DNA of 64,000 nt from Synchiropus splendidus (GCF_027744825.2 NC_071336.1:14969501-15033500); one strand, 5' to 3'; shown: positions 1 through 13,017, counted from the first letter of the stretch. Notes: generated from the letters alone by a model not told the origin. Numbers and translations: made by a program.

Positions 1-120
1 TTCTCGTCTTGGACAACAACATGGTTCTTTCCTGAGGTCCTAAGATCAGCCAATTACGGAAGCAATACAGCGATGCCCCTCGTGTGCTCCTCCTTAACAC
101 ACCTTGAAGTATTCATGCCA

Positions 121-121
<1 letters not shown>

Positions 122-158
<37 letters not shown>
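122..158. repeat. (CA)n microsatellite
   Basis: An uninterrupted CA dinucleotide run of about 37 bases, followed by a degenerate GA-rich stretch. No gene is seen on either side of it in the first 750 bases. Confidence 0.95.
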
Positions 159-161
<3 letters not shown>

Positions 162-758
162 CAAGACAGAGAGACAGAGATTGAGAGAGAGATACAGTGA
201 CTTTACGAGAACAGTGTCAACTGCAACCAACGCTTGCAAATGAGGAATGTTGTAGTACACTGACACTGAGGGACGCACGCACCATCCAAGACGCACCATG
301 TAAGATGAGCTTGTTGTTACTGGTAACAGACAAGCTAAAGGGATGAGTTCACGCAAAAGCCAAATGAGCCAGCTGGCTATCTCCTTGAACTTGTGCATAC
401 AGTCCATTGAGGCTTTCTGTTCTGAGTCAAATCCGTGCTTCACTTCACATAACTTGCTTTAAGTTATACAATAATAATAACCACAATGATGATACTGTTT
501 TGCTTGACATACTATCAGTTCAACCTCCAACACATTATTTTCCTCTGCCGCGCAACTTGTGACTGACTGAGAGCTGAAGTGCCATGGTGGCAGAAATGAT
601 GTTGAGCAAATTGGATGGCGTGGTGTGGTGGGTTTGCTCACAATTGCTCTGAAACTTCACGCCCACACTTTTGGCTCCAGCTGAAGATTTTGCTCTAAAA
701 TGATTTGTTATCATTCTGACGGAAGAAAGTGTATTTGGAAACCCAATATAGTCTAGCA

Positions 759-1230
759 CAGGTCTGGCCAACCTATGTCTCTCGAGCCACAATAGCTGCT
801 AAACCAGCTGCAGTTTTGGTCAAGTTGCATTTATACAGGAAATAAGTTGAAAAAGTAAGAACTATTCCGGCGAAATGTCAAAATGTTCTTTGAATATTTA
901 TAACAATGAAATACTTTGAATCGCGTTTAACTTGAAACATAAACAATACGCCCTGCCACACAAGAACCATCAGATCCAGACTTAGTTCCACTCTGCTGCG
1001 TTCACACACACAGACCGAGGCAACGTTATTGGTGGCATGAGCCCCATAAAATTATATTAATTAAATAAATGACACACACATTTCTATCTACGCTGCTTGA
1101 TATTTGGAAGAGGATAATGGTAAAATCTATTAATTTAAAAAATAAATGCACAAGAGAGATGCACCTGACTCGAACCGACAACTTTGTGTCATGCATTGAT
1201 CTGCTTTCTCAGACTGGTTGGCCACCCCTG
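759..1230. mobile_element. Non-autonomous hAT-type element (MITE)
   Basis: The element starts CAGGTCTGGCCAACC and ends with the inverse of CAGGGGTGGCCAACC, so it has 15-bp imperfect terminal inverted repeats. It is flanked by a perfect 8-bp direct repeat, GTCTAGCA, at 751-758 and 1231-1238. An 8-bp target duplication with CAG...CTG ends is diagnostic of hAT transposition. The interior is AT-rich with no transposase reading frame. On the minus strand near 1160-1175 it contains GGTTCGAGTCAGG, which resembles a tRNA T-arm/B box. Confidence 0.85.
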
Positions 1231-2774
1231 GTCTAGCAGCTGTCTCCTGAGTCTGATGCTGGTCTTGTTTGTGTAAATAAAAGTTAAGCTCTGTGATGTC
1301 CCATTCCACTGTTGCTATTGTAATAAATAAATAAATAAAAACTTCGCTCATGAGAAATGTTCTGAGGTTCAAACCCCTTGATGCAGTCTGATGCTCCTCA
1401 TTGTCATGCATTTCCAATGACTGTCAATGTCTGTTTTCTCATATTATTCTGTTTTTATGGATTTTTTTTTCTTACTTGTTATCTATATGAAAAATGTCAA
1501 CTAATATTCATGCGTTTCCATAGACATATTTATCCACCCATGTCCTTTCTTGCCTCTCGTGGCCACTAAGTGGGTAAGAATAGTGTGAGTACAGAAGGAG
1601 GACGAGTATCAACTTTAAACCATAAAGAATATCTGTCAATCTTTCATGGCTGCAGTTATTTAAAGCTTTAAACAAGGCATGTGGGCGTGTTAACCTCGGG
1701 TTGGCCTTGTTAAACACAAAGAAAAAAGCACTCAAAACCAGCAATTATCATTTTTGGACTAGAATTTGTGTTGGACTTTGTTGATTTCCTCTCTGCAACA
1801 TGCTTCAAATTTCAAAAAACAGCATGTGGCATCTAGATCCAGATGACAAAGCAGGCAAACAACTTCAATTTATTTCACTTGTGTTCTAGATCTTTGGAGA
1901 TGGTTTAATGAAGAACATAAGATGCCAATGTGCATATGTCCTCAGTGACACATCAACTGAGACCCGATCGAAAGTTCAGTCAGACGAAAACTATTCTGGA
2001 TGCAGTTAAAAGTGGCCCGCGGGGTTTACCATGACATGCGCATCTCATGCATACCCTTTAAATGTGTGAACTCCCACTGAGCTAAATGTCCTTGAGGGCA
2101 CTCTACCATGAGCGCTCAACAATAAATCTTGACAGAGTCTATTGTAACAAGACGGCAAAGTAGCTCAAATTACACAAGAACTCTTTCTCCTGTCAGTGTA
2201 TAATAAGAAATAGTGTCATCGTGTGAGCTGGTTTAGATCCACAATATTACAGGATATATCAGTTATATTAAGCATTGTGCTAATTATTATACATAAAATG
2301 TTCTGTCAAACTGCTTGTGAGCTGCACCCCACCTTCCTCTGCTAAAGTGAGGAAAGAGGCCGTATACACAGGACACATAGGACATGAAAGCGCACACTTA
2401 CATCCCAGAATTATAAAAGAGTCAGTACACTTGTGCAACGCTGCTTCAGTTTATAAATCAGTTCTTGTCCCAAAGTTGCTTTACCCCACCCAAATTATGC
2501 CGCATAAGTTCATGGATCACCCCAACAGAACATTCAAAATAGCGCTGCCATGATGAGTTATCGCTCCTCGACAAATACACTCTAGACTCACTACACACTC
2601 ACACCAAAGACACACGTGCACTTTAGTTCGTGACACACACACATTCACATGCTGAACTGTTGTTATTTATTTTAATTTTTATTTTAATTTTAATTTCCTA
2701 TCTCATTGTAGCATTGTTTTTTTTTTGTTTTTTTTTTATTTTTGCTCTTATGTTTCCACCTGTCATGCTGCTGG

Positions 2775-2832
2775 AAATGGGAATTTCTCTTCAGAGATCA
2801 ATAAAGTATCTATCTATCTATCTATCTATCCT
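2775..2832 (+). repeat. Retroposon 3' tail with (TATC)n
   Basis: The segment reads GAATTTCTCTTCAGAGATCA then ATAAAG and a TATC repeat. This is the usual 3' end of a widespread fish retroposon family whose tail expands into TATC microsatellite. Only the tail is clear; the T-rich sequence at 2640-2770 may be a decayed body. The family name is not certain. Confidence 0.6.
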
Positions 2833-3929
2833 GAGTGGTGCGGTGACTGAGGCAGAGGCATTAGATGAAGGAAACAGTGTGATCTTGTTTGAAAGTACAA
2901 TGTAGATTGAGTAGCCATTCACCATTTTTTTTTACTATTTTTTTTAGTCAGACAATATTTCACTTTGATCTCCAGAGATCTCCGTGCTCAGTCGGTGGCG
3001 TAGTGAAACACCAAAGCAAGTTGTGGATAAAAACAAGCTTTTGTGTCATTTATGCAGTTGCTGGCGCAGCAGACATGGTGTCAACGTGCGGATCGACAAC
3101 AGAGCCCCACACGTCATCAGAGTCAGGTGGTGGAGGGAAGGCTGGTGCTGTGTTGTGCTGCACAGCGCATTTTAGTGGCACACTGAGCGTTGTTTATCTG
3201 AAAGAATATCATACAAACATATTAGTTTAACAATAATCTATTGACTGCGTGTGTGTGCAGGCCGTGATATAAATGAATCATACACTTCTTCCTTTTTTTC
3301 TAAATGACCGTCGTTTGTTTGTGAAATGCGCAATATTTTATAATTTCTTTGATTTCCCTCCAGGTTTGATTTCAATTTGTGTCGCTGCTTTATGTCCTCT
3401 ACAGGCCACTGTGGTCTGAGCTTGTCGAGCACTGCAGACTGTAATTGGGCTCTTGGTGCTGCCTAGTTTGCTATCGATCTAAAATAAATTGAGGATGTTT
3501 CTTTCACAGGACTACACTCTGTTGCCTTTTTCTCAGTTTCACGGTGGCCTTCGCAGGACATAAAGCAAGTCTCATTCATGAACTTGGTCACTTTGAGAAA
3601 GGGACAAATACTTTTGAAAGTTGCACACATCTGTGAAGATTAACCAAGTCTTCAATACACATGTCCAATAACTATGAAGTACTTAATTATGCTGTATATT
3701 TAACAAAAGTATAGACGACAGGAACCTCTATGTAACTTACACACTGTTACAATGGTCACAACAATCGCCATCATCAAACCACCATCATAAACCCCTTGCT
3801 TTGACCTAAAAGTCAGGACTCTCTCTTACATTTCGACTTTGTATTTTTGTGTTTGCCCTTGCAAATAATTTGCTTATGATGATTGAAGGCATTGTAATCT
3901 GTGTAATATTGTTTCCGCTGCTCTGCCTG

Positions 3930-3987
3930 GAAAATCTTCCATTGCTGCCTTCGAAAATCTTCCATTGCTGCCTTCGAAAATCTTCCA
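3930..3987. repeat. 23-bp tandem repeat, about 2.5 copies
   Basis: The unit beginning GAAAATCTTCCATTGCTGCC and ending TTC is repeated twice exactly (3930-3952, 3953-3975), followed by a partial third copy to 3987. It is a small recent minisatellite with no gene around it. Confidence 0.9.
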
Positions 3988-4537
3988 GTGACAGACAAGA
4001 TTCCATCCAGATGACTTTGTGGCTAAGACACAAGCAGTGCTATCCACTTTTGCCCATATAAGAACTTCCTCCCTGCTGACAGATGTTTGGTCTGTCAGTG
4101 CCAGGTGGAAATGAATCATGCACCTCAAGGTGACTTGAAACCTGTTTACCAGTTTCGTCATGAATTATCGTCACCCTGTCTGGGAGAAAACAGTGAAACA
4201 TTTATGTGTGGGCCTGCAAGTGAGGAATAAAGGATGTTGCAATATAGATTGCAACATTAACATCTCTGTGCAATTGTGACGTTGCACTTCTGATCTTCTC
4301 AATTACAATAATGAAGCTGGCATTTTCAAGATTTATTTTATTGTAATTTTTATTATTATGTAGCAGGATTATTTTATTATATTATTATGCTGTGGATGGA
4401 GTCTGTGATAACCACATGATGACTCCTGTTTTTTTGTGTAATGTCTCAAGTTCAAGCCGCTCAGGGCTCATTGTTTTCTTTAGATATTTTGACAGAAATA
4501 AAGCGTTATGAATTATGACATACACACAAGTCGGACA

Positions 4538-4730
4538 GGTTGAATGAATGAATGTTTATTTCCATCCCCTCTCATACAGTATAAATTTTTGACATTTGCA
4601 TAACTATTATTTCACATGGCTTCATAATGGTGACATTACATACAATTCAGTAAATATATCTCCTTACATTAAACGGAGACTGAAAAGGAGCAGAGTGAAG
4701 AACAGTTCTTATATGCAGCGTTTAGAATTG
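4538..4730 (-). repeat. LINE 3'-tail-like dispersed repeat
   Basis: The segment begins with (GAAT)n and TTTATTTCCATCCC and later has GAGCAGAGTGAAGAACAGTT. The same two landmarks in the same order appear at 33601-33745. The layout suggests the 3' end of a non-LTR retroposon in minus orientation. The family was not identified. Confidence 0.4.
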
Positions 4731-6159
4731 TACTGCTGTTGTGTTCGTTCTGGTGAGTTTTAACAGTCAGTTTATTCAGTCATCTATATTCCACTTGTTG
4801 TGTGAAGCAGGGGATTAGCCCTTATGTTTTTCCATGTTATGAAAGGCAACCATTTTGTGAAATTCACTGCAGGCAGTAGAAGATGCACATTCAATCCCAA
4901 GTGTCTTAAACAGGTCTCATTTATCCTGAAAAAAAGTTTAATTGTTTGATTAAACTTCCTTCTTTATTAGTGAAATGTTAAGTGAGTGAATTTCAACACA
5001 AACAAGTGAACATGAATCTCAAAAACGTCTGTCGTCTGTCAATCCGTTTCTTAAGTGTATTTTCTTCTTTGATGCAACATAACAATACAGTTTATTGCCT
5101 GCAAATCAGATGGTCACACTAAAAATGAAGACCTAGAGTTTGAAAAAACATTAGAGAGGTCAAAAAACTGTATGGCTCCACGCCTCAATACACACCGAAC
5201 TGCCGGTAAGCCGCGCCTCTTCCGCGATATCCATCCCTGATCTGCGCTATATTTGCATTTTCAACCATTAATGAAACATGGTGCCATTAAACCCTCCAGC
5301 TGTAAATAAGGTAAATAGGTCCTTTGCAACAAGTAACTGATAATAAATAAACCAAATTATATCTCAACCTTAATTAATTTAACAATTTCCCACTGCTGAT
5401 TCATGTGCCGCTAAAGGGCCGAGTCCAATTGTCCACTGTTGCTCATGTGCCTGAAATTAAGCATGGAATTTTATTGTGCCTGAGGAAAGCAAGACTTCCA
5501 AGTCCTGAAATTTATTTCTATTGCAAGTGTGGTGTTAATTAAGGTCGTGATTAAGGTCATAAACAAGCTCATGTAGTCACTTTTCCCCATTATGTTCACC
5601 CAGCACAACTGGGTTAAATGTTTCCTTCCTCTTGGCAAGGCACAGGCTGGAGTGAGTCATGACAAGACATCACAGAAAATCACAGACTCTTAGTCAGACA
5701 AGTCACGACGATGACTGAATCCGCATAAGTTAAATATATTGAAACGTTGTGTTCAATCCACAGCTTAGTTTAATACTGTCAATTAGATTGGACCAACACG
5801 ATGGTAAACACCTCATTATCTCTTGCAAATGTATCTTGTAAGTCAGTCCATGTGTAAGATTGAATGTGTCCCAATTATGGTCTTTGAAAACAGTTGCAAT
5901 ATTTACAACTTTGTGTGAGTATGGAGAGCTGATCGCACCCAACTAGAACTGTGACCTGGAACGGAATGCAGCCATTCAAGAAGCGATAAGAGCAGAATTT
6001 CTTTCTTTTTCCTCTCTTTTTTCAGTCAAAGTTGCACGTGATAGGTCAAAATGAGAAACAAGAGAGTAACGGAGAAAATATATAGCGGTGTTTGGTGTAA
6101 AATAAAGTTATTCCTTGTTTTTTTTCGCCTGAAGCAGGTAGCACAAGTCTGAGCCACCA

Positions 6160-6209
6160 CTACTCTGGTGGACTACTGTGCACATATCCACTGTAGTCCA
6201 CCAGAGTAG
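6160..6209. repeat. Perfect 17-bp inverted repeat, 16-nt loop
   Basis: The arm CTACTCTGGTGGACTAC (6160-6176) is exactly inverted at 6193-6209 around a 16-base spacer. No mismatch is present, so the structure is recent or maintained. No flanking target duplication is obvious. Confidence 0.9.
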
Positions 6210-7551
6210 GTGACAAAAGGCAAAAAGGCAAAAGAGGGAATCATGATCAGTTTGAAAAAGCATAAAAATGTATGGAAGTCGTTTCCAATGCTTTGATATC
6301 CAGCATCATCAAACATAATTTTAATTCCAATATTTATATTTATTACATGTGCCCAGTCTTTACCATTTATGTTCAGTATATTACAAAATTCTTCACTTGA
6401 ATAACTCTGTTGTCACAAATTTCTCTGTCCTCATCATCACTTATGTAAATTGTTAAATTTTAAGCACATTGTTTTTTACCTTTATACACTATTACAGACA
6501 AAGTTGCAGTCGCCATTATCCAACCACTCAGCACCCGCTCACAAAGAGAGATCCAAACTTGAAAGCGCAGCTTTGCACTCATGAAGATGTGTGGAGAAAT
6601 TTACAACATATTGACTTGGAGACATTCTTGAACAATTGGATATGCATGAAGCGTTTCATCAGGTCTTGCCTTATCACAGAACTCAATACATGTTAAACGT
6701 GTTCTTAGTTATTAGTTACATTATGTATTGCCACATCTTGGTCTGCATACAGACCAGTTGTCAATTGACAGCCATTCCATAGCTGCTCTTGCATGACATA
6801 TGAGAAAATATTGCGTCTCAGCTTACTGTACGATCCTGCCCTGCGAGCATGCTGTTTCAGCACTAAGAGTAAAGAAAAGTTATACTTCACTTAAACCATG
6901 TTGTAAGCCAGATACTTCTATATAGTCCTAACCTAAAGTAAAACCAATTACAATCCCCAGCACTTCTCAACAATATTTTTGCACTTTTCAGTTGTGTTCC
7001 TTCAGGTGTCTGGACTTTGGACCTTGAGTTCTGCGGCCATCCGACATGCACCTGTCTTTTAGTTAATAATAATGTTTCTTTTCACCATCATCCGAGGCAC
7101 CTACACCTGTTGCAAGTTGAAGATGGCACAGCAAAGAGATAAGGAGGGAAAACAGAATATTGTTGTTGTAACAGCAACACAGTGTGTCTGTGACACAGTT
7201 CTGAAGGAAACTGCACTAACATAATGAGGAAAGGTTTGTCAAAAGTCAGAAAACATATTTAAAGACAGTAATTCAATCCTTTGCCAAAATTACCAACGTG
7301 TTTAACGCGTTTATCATTACTGTGATTTATACATGCAGGTTACTCATTACTTCAATTTCACAACTCCTCACAAAGTTTAAAAAGCAGTGTCACATGCCAT
7401 CCATAATATATATTAAAAGCTTCCGTAGTGGATGTGAAGCCCACATTAGTCATGTGGCACAGCGCCAGGCATGTGAAAAAAAAATAGTGGCTGCAATCGA
7501 TGACTGTCCAATATTCTCATTATTTTTTCCTTTTAAACTGTAAATATTTTA

Positions 7552-7790
7552 GTGGCATGCAGGTTATGTGGAGGCTCGAAAATACTACACACGTGCAAAA
7601 CAAGCAATTTCAATCTGGCGAAACATCTTCAGAAAGTGCACGTGTCGACCAAGCTCGTGAGAAAAGAGCCTGAAGCAGAAGCTTGACTTCGGAGCGCCTG
7701 TTGCACAGCCTTTATCTCAGAAGCAGTTGAACATACTATGTATGTTGTGGAAGACATGCGACCTCTCGCAGCTGTGGAGTTGTCACTGCA
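7552..7790 (+). pseudogene. BED zinc finger / hAT transposase relic
   Basis: Translation from 7552 gives a CxxC pair (ACRLCGGSK) followed by NFNLAKHLQKVH, the C2-Hx4H layout of a BED finger. An in-frame TGA at 7684-7686 breaks the frame. The same frame then continues with FISEAVEHTMYVVEDMRPLA, resembling the hAT transposase segment after the BED finger that contains a D-M-x-P-[LI] motif. No longer open frame surrounds it and no inverted repeats were found, so it is a decayed transposase or ZBED-like fragment, not a gene. Confidence 0.55.
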
Positions 7791-10700
7791 GTTCATGTTT
7801 CCAGTTGGTACAGTTGTGTTGCTGTTGAAATGATCATCAGCATCGGTTTTGCACTATTGTTTGTTCCTGCTGCTACTAAGTGTTCTGTAAAAGAGTTGCT
7901 TTTTTGCACTCCAAGTGTAGTTTCTAATCTAAATTACAATAAATATGCCCATTAAACGTTTCAATATTGTCATTTGTTCACTCGCACCCACCCTGCCATT
8001 GCACCTTTAGGTCAGTAGTAGCGACTTTGTAATGGAATTTCACTTGAAGTGGGTTAGGGCTTATAGATGGATAGATATCCTTTATTACCTGACTATCTAG
8101 TTTAGCAGGCGACGCAAATAATGATAATGGGGCTGGTTCTGTCCCAATGTTGCTCGATCCCAACCCAGGCCGATGACCGCGACTGCTTTGTGCTTCATGT
8201 GCTATTGTGACATCCACTGAACAATGGGTGGGGTTCTCTTCCTGGTACAGTTTAGCGTAACTGCCCAACTAAAACGTCAGCAGGTTTATTGAATACGGCA
8301 ACGGGTGCGTTCCACTTTTCAGTGTAATGCAGGTGAAGTTTAAGGGACGTTTAAAATTAAAGACCCAGTTCATTGTCACGAATCACACTCAGGTATATTT
8401 ATGACTACTTCGTCCATCCTCCACAGATTAGTCGAGGGTGGCTTGTGTGGGCATCCAGAGAAAAGAGACCAAGGCTTCCCTCTTCCAGCAACCTCCTCCA
8501 GCTCATAACCCTCACGTTAATAATTATTTTAATAATTAAAAGAAGAAAATGTAAAAATATATATATCGTTTATTTACAGGTGATTGTTCCACATAAAGTG
8601 ACACATGCAATATTCATTTATTTAAGCCCCCCATGTCTGAAAAATGCCTCAGTTTTCCGGGTGACCCTGTGGAAACAGAACTCCAGCCTCAGTCTGGAGT
8701 TGATGTTCAGCATCACATCCAGTGCCCATCCTGCGAGTCACTGCGTGCCTGATCCAACACCATCTTTGCCTCGCCCTCCAAGTAACTTAAAATGATGAAG
8801 GAGAAATAATAACTACTGTGTGCATCATACCTGCTTCATGAGCAGGTTTTAATCAATTTTATTTCCTTCATTTAACCCAATTTGAAACAGCTCAGGAAAG
8901 ATTCCATTCTGTTAATTTGCAGTTGTTGCAGTAATGTTTTGGGCCAAATCAAATCCAAACTATGAGATGCATGCTCTGGTCATTGACTTTGGCCTTTGGC
9001 CTGTCACAGAATTTCAACAGGGAACATCGCTGCATTTAAAGAAACCAAGCTGCTGGTATGGAGCCTGAAGCACAGTAGACAGAGCTTTGCGGAAGCAGAT
9101 GGCGGGCACCTGAAACTTCAATCTGAACAACATTTGTAGACTTGTTTCTATCAAAGTTCTGGAGAAAATACCGTTTGAAATCTAGCTGCACATACTGGAG
9201 CTGATACATTCCTGCGTCAAGGGAATGTGATGATACGTGAAAGAAGACACTGGCTGCGTCATAACAACAACAAAAACTTAGATGAGGGAATTTACTTCCA
9301 TCCCAAACCTCGGGCCATACTGACGATTCTTCTCTTTCACACTAAACCTTCACCTCGAACCACTTTCAAGCTACACTCTTTTGAAATAGTGAAGTAGAAT
9401 ATTTAACTGAAGAAAAAGCTCTGGCGTGTCAAGAGTTAAGTCACCACATTCCTCAATTCAAGGATCAACGATGACATTGACGCAGTTTGACGCGGTAGTG
9501 TCAGTCAGATCATTTATCTGATTGTTCCTGCACAACAAACAAAGTGTTGTGGTGTTTTTTCATTTAGATTTTGAGGGGACGATAGTAAGATAGAAAAGTG
9601 GCCAATGATTTTAAGATGGTCTGTACTTTGAAATTCAGTGTTTAGAGTCAGACTGACGTAAAAGGGGACACATTTGCTGCACTCCAAATGTGACCCGTTT
9701 CAAAGGGACACACAAAAAACTCTTGCCTCGATGGAATGCCTCGAATCAGATATTGGACGCTTATTGGCCTATAAAGACACGTATTTTGCTATACAACGCT
9801 CTCCACTGCGTAATGGACATCTTTATAGCTTTCCATGCTATGAACAAAGGCTGAAAAAATCCTGTTCAATAACACGTGAGGAGGACATTTGTAAAACATC
9901 ACATTAAAATGAGACATCACTGCATTAGTGATACTGTGAAATAATCAGACACAACCAGTCTAAGCACGTGGTGAATAAGAGCATTTATCCACACGTGGCC
10001 ATCAATCGTCTTTATGCATGAAGCCAGGTCCTTTCTGTGTGAACTTTGACCTCCTCGTGCTTGAGTGGATGAATGTGTTCGTGTGTTGTCTCTCTGTCCA
10101 GTGTATCCCCTGTGTCTCTCAATGTGTCGCTGGGATCAGTTCCAGCGCCCCCTGACCTGTAAAAAAATAAGTGGAGCTGATAAATAAATTATATAATGTC
10201 GCGGCCAATTGTATCTAAACGAATGTGGTGCTTCGATATTTTAGAACGAATACAAGTCAGCGTTGCATGGCAATAGAAGTTTCTCCTTGGATGAGCTTAT
10301 CTTCGATCGCCACCTGGTGGTAACATAAAGGCCATTCACTGGCAGACAACACGTGACCAGCATAATAGTTCAGAAAGTCATTAATGATATCAGCTGCATT
10401 TTGAACACGAATATGTTTATGACATGCGCATAGGTGCACTTCATTCAGCAGTGTGTAACCGGTGTTGGGAGATTGAAACTAAATTCATAGTGACATGTTT
10501 TGAAAAATGAAAATAAATAAATAAAATATTCTCAAATATAATCTGTGATTTTTCTTTTTTCGGGACAGAGAGCATTGATTTTTCTGCCCATAATCAACAT
10601 TATGACGGCGCCAAGACACATTTTGCGCCAACATCTCCAGTCGCCTCTTTCACTTTACAGCGAAGGACTATGCTGTCGCTTCAATGGTTAAAATCTTCTC

Positions 10701-12049
10701 CATCGTCAGTAATCTCTCTCACTTTGTTCAAGGTGTTAAACACGACAACACTCTTTCATGCTTGGTTTTGGCTGTGAAACGCCACATTCTGTTACAGCCG
10801 CGGCAGAGGTCCGTCATCAGTTTATATCTGAGGTGACCACGACTCGCAGTGCTGAGAAGTGAATGTAGGTGTAGGTCATGTCATAGCTCCCCCACACGGG
10901 GGCAGCACTCGATCGGTTTGGGGGGTATAACCCGCCAGTCGTGTTCTGTATGTTGAAAAGGTAAGTTGTCTGAATGTTCTCCGAGTAGTTGTTGTTTAAG
11001 TTGTGTCCAGTAACTCTTGTCCACTTCGTCTGTGGTGTAATCTGTGTCATATCATTAACTGTTGTTAATAGTTTCGTTCTTTGGTTTCGTGAAAACACAT
11101 TGTAAATTGTTTGTTCATGTGTTTAAACTTGAACATTGTTTTTTTATACTAATTGGAGTCGTGTTCTGTATGTTGAAAAGAGTAAAAAGTCCACCCACAG
11201 CTTCTGAACCGTAGCCACTCGTCCTCTTTTCGCTCCACCCTGCACATCAAACCCCAAGAAACAGTACCGGCGGGTGCAGCGTCGTCGAGGCAGCAGACCA
11301 GCATAGAAGTTTGGGTCACATGACAGAGAAAAACAGTTGGGAAGTCGTGGTCAAGCGCATTTCCTGCTCAGCAAAAACATACAGGTTTAATACTCGTGAC
11401 AAGTTTTTACTTTCAAACACCAAATATAGTCACTTGTTTCTGGATTCAAGTAAAAAAAAAAAAAAAGACTCAGTTGCTATTCTTTAAGTTGCACTTTAGT
11501 CCAAAAAAGAAAACCAGTAGTTTTATTAGTAAATGTAATTTTTATTTATCATTATAAGACTGGAAATGAGATTATTCAATCAGATTTTCATTATGGCAAA
11601 GTTAGATTTCATAATACACATGCAACAAGTTATATATAATATACTCACTCAGGAAAAGTTCAATAATATAACGGTTATCTTATCTAACATATTTTAAACA
11701 TGGCCAAGATAAGGGAACCTTTAGTTTGTTTGACAATGTATCTGAATAAAATACATTCTGTACAGAGGTGTCACATGACTATATACTAAACTAAACTTGT
11801 ATTGTGTATTTTTCATTATTTATAATCGATCGCTCAATGAAGTACTTCCCTCAAGATACACGCGCACAGCTGCTGCTTACATCCATCCATTCTTTCATTC
11901 TAGTTGTGGGAATCATGATATTTTACTTATGAGTATATTCATCAAGTTATCTGCTATCGAATAAACTGTTTTATAATGTTTTGTCTAATGAAAGATTGAA
12001 TACAACAGACGCAGTGATATTGGGTAAGGTAACCTCAGTTTGGTCCAGC
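7791..12049. other. Intergenic stretch with no recognised gene
   Basis: No convincing exon or RNA gene is visible. The notable items are a 24-bp direct repeat pair (10937-11180) and low-level simple sequence. Base composition is ordinary for fish intergenic DNA. Confidence 0.55.
10937..11180. repeat. 24-bp direct repeat pair, 220-bp period
   Basis: AGTCGTGTTCTGTATGTTGA plus AAAG occurs exactly at 10937-10960 and again at 11157-11180. The first copy is followed directly by GTAAGTTG, a consensus splice donor. The intervening 196 bases carry no open frame. This could be a long target-site duplication around an insertion, or a duplicated exon edge. Confidence 0.75.
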
Positions 12050-12760
12050 ATGAGAGGTGTGTTTGTGTATGATAAGGATAGTGTGGGAAAGATGCGTGGA
12101 TGGAACAGTGAGCTATGAAAGGCAGGAGCCACCTGGTACCAGGAACAAGGAGAAACCCAGGAGACATCCAACCCAAAGCCGGTCCAAACAGCCTGAGTTG
12201 AGCCTGAGTTTGTGGGGAAAAAACATCTACCTTCCCCCAAGTGAAGGAATGTGGAAGATAAGGAACCTTGTGGACAGCGGAGGATGAATTATGGAGGCAG
12301 GCAGAGCCAGGCTGAGATGGGACGAGTCAGTCAAGAAGCAAGCCAAGCAGAGGACAGGACCGGATCACCTGCTCACAGCTTCCTCCCAAAAAAGGCCAGA
12401 AAATGGGCAACAACAACAGGATTCCTCAACATTGCTCCAAACCAAGGGTTGTCGACACAGGCCCAGGAATTTGGCACCATGGCAACCGGGACCCCGAGAA
12501 ACCAGGATCAATCAGCAGAGACTACACCCCAAGACAAACTTTAAAGTGTAATAAAAGGGTCAGGGCCAGAGATAGTATTTGTCACTCTACACTACTTGAG
12601 CTAAGGCTAAGTCAGGCGTAGTTGTGGACCCGGAGCTCTGTAATTAGACTCCTCTGTCAGGGAATAAATTCTTTTTGATTTTAAGTTGTGGGTTTTTGGT
12701 AGTCATTCTCACGAGTAAACGAACACACGGAAGATAGATTCAAGGTGTAATATTCCTACA
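12050..12760 (+). mobile_element. Possible retroviral-type LTR (solo or remnant)
   Basis: The segment has LTR-like order: a long purine-rich part, a TATA-like ATAAAAGG at about 12551, an AATAAA polyadenylation signal at about 12663, then a T/G-rich tail ending ATTCCTACA. About 110 bases between TATA and AATAAA would suit an R region. No second copy, no primer-binding site beginning TGG and no gag or pol frame was found, and the left boundary is a guess. It lies just beyond the 3' end of ripk3. Confidence 0.3.
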
Positions 12761-13011
12761 TAGTCTGCGACAAATAGTGAACCGTGATTGTCTGGTGAGG
12801 CCAAATGTAAGTGGGTTGACTGATCTCTGAATACTGAGCCATCTCATCCTCGATTACTGGTCTCTTTAGATGTAGTATCCCGCGATGCAGCCGCCCTCGC
12901 GTGACTGATCTGACCCTGATAAATTGAGTATCCTGGGTAATACAAGAACTGAAGGTGATTAGTGAGAGAGACGAATAGAGAAAAGTCCAAGGTGTTTTTT
13001 TTATTATTATC

Positions 13012-13017
13012 TTTATT
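13012..13017 (-). terminator. ripk3: Candidate ripk3 polyadenylation signal
   Basis: TTTATT on the plus strand reads AATAAA on the ripk3 strand, about 345 bases beyond the stop codon. A 3' UTR of roughly 13.0-13.36 kb would follow. Other AT-rich sites nearby could serve instead. Confidence 0.4.

Larger units (their letters stand above)
1239..7551. other. Intergenic stretch with no recognised gene
   Basis: No frame in this AT-rich stretch looks coding. It holds a retroposon tail (2775-2832), a 23-bp tandem repeat (3930-3987), a LINE-tail-like repeat (4538-4730) and a perfect hairpin (6160-6209), described separately. The short open frames here have low-complexity, AT-driven composition and no family signature. 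Confidence 0.6.
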
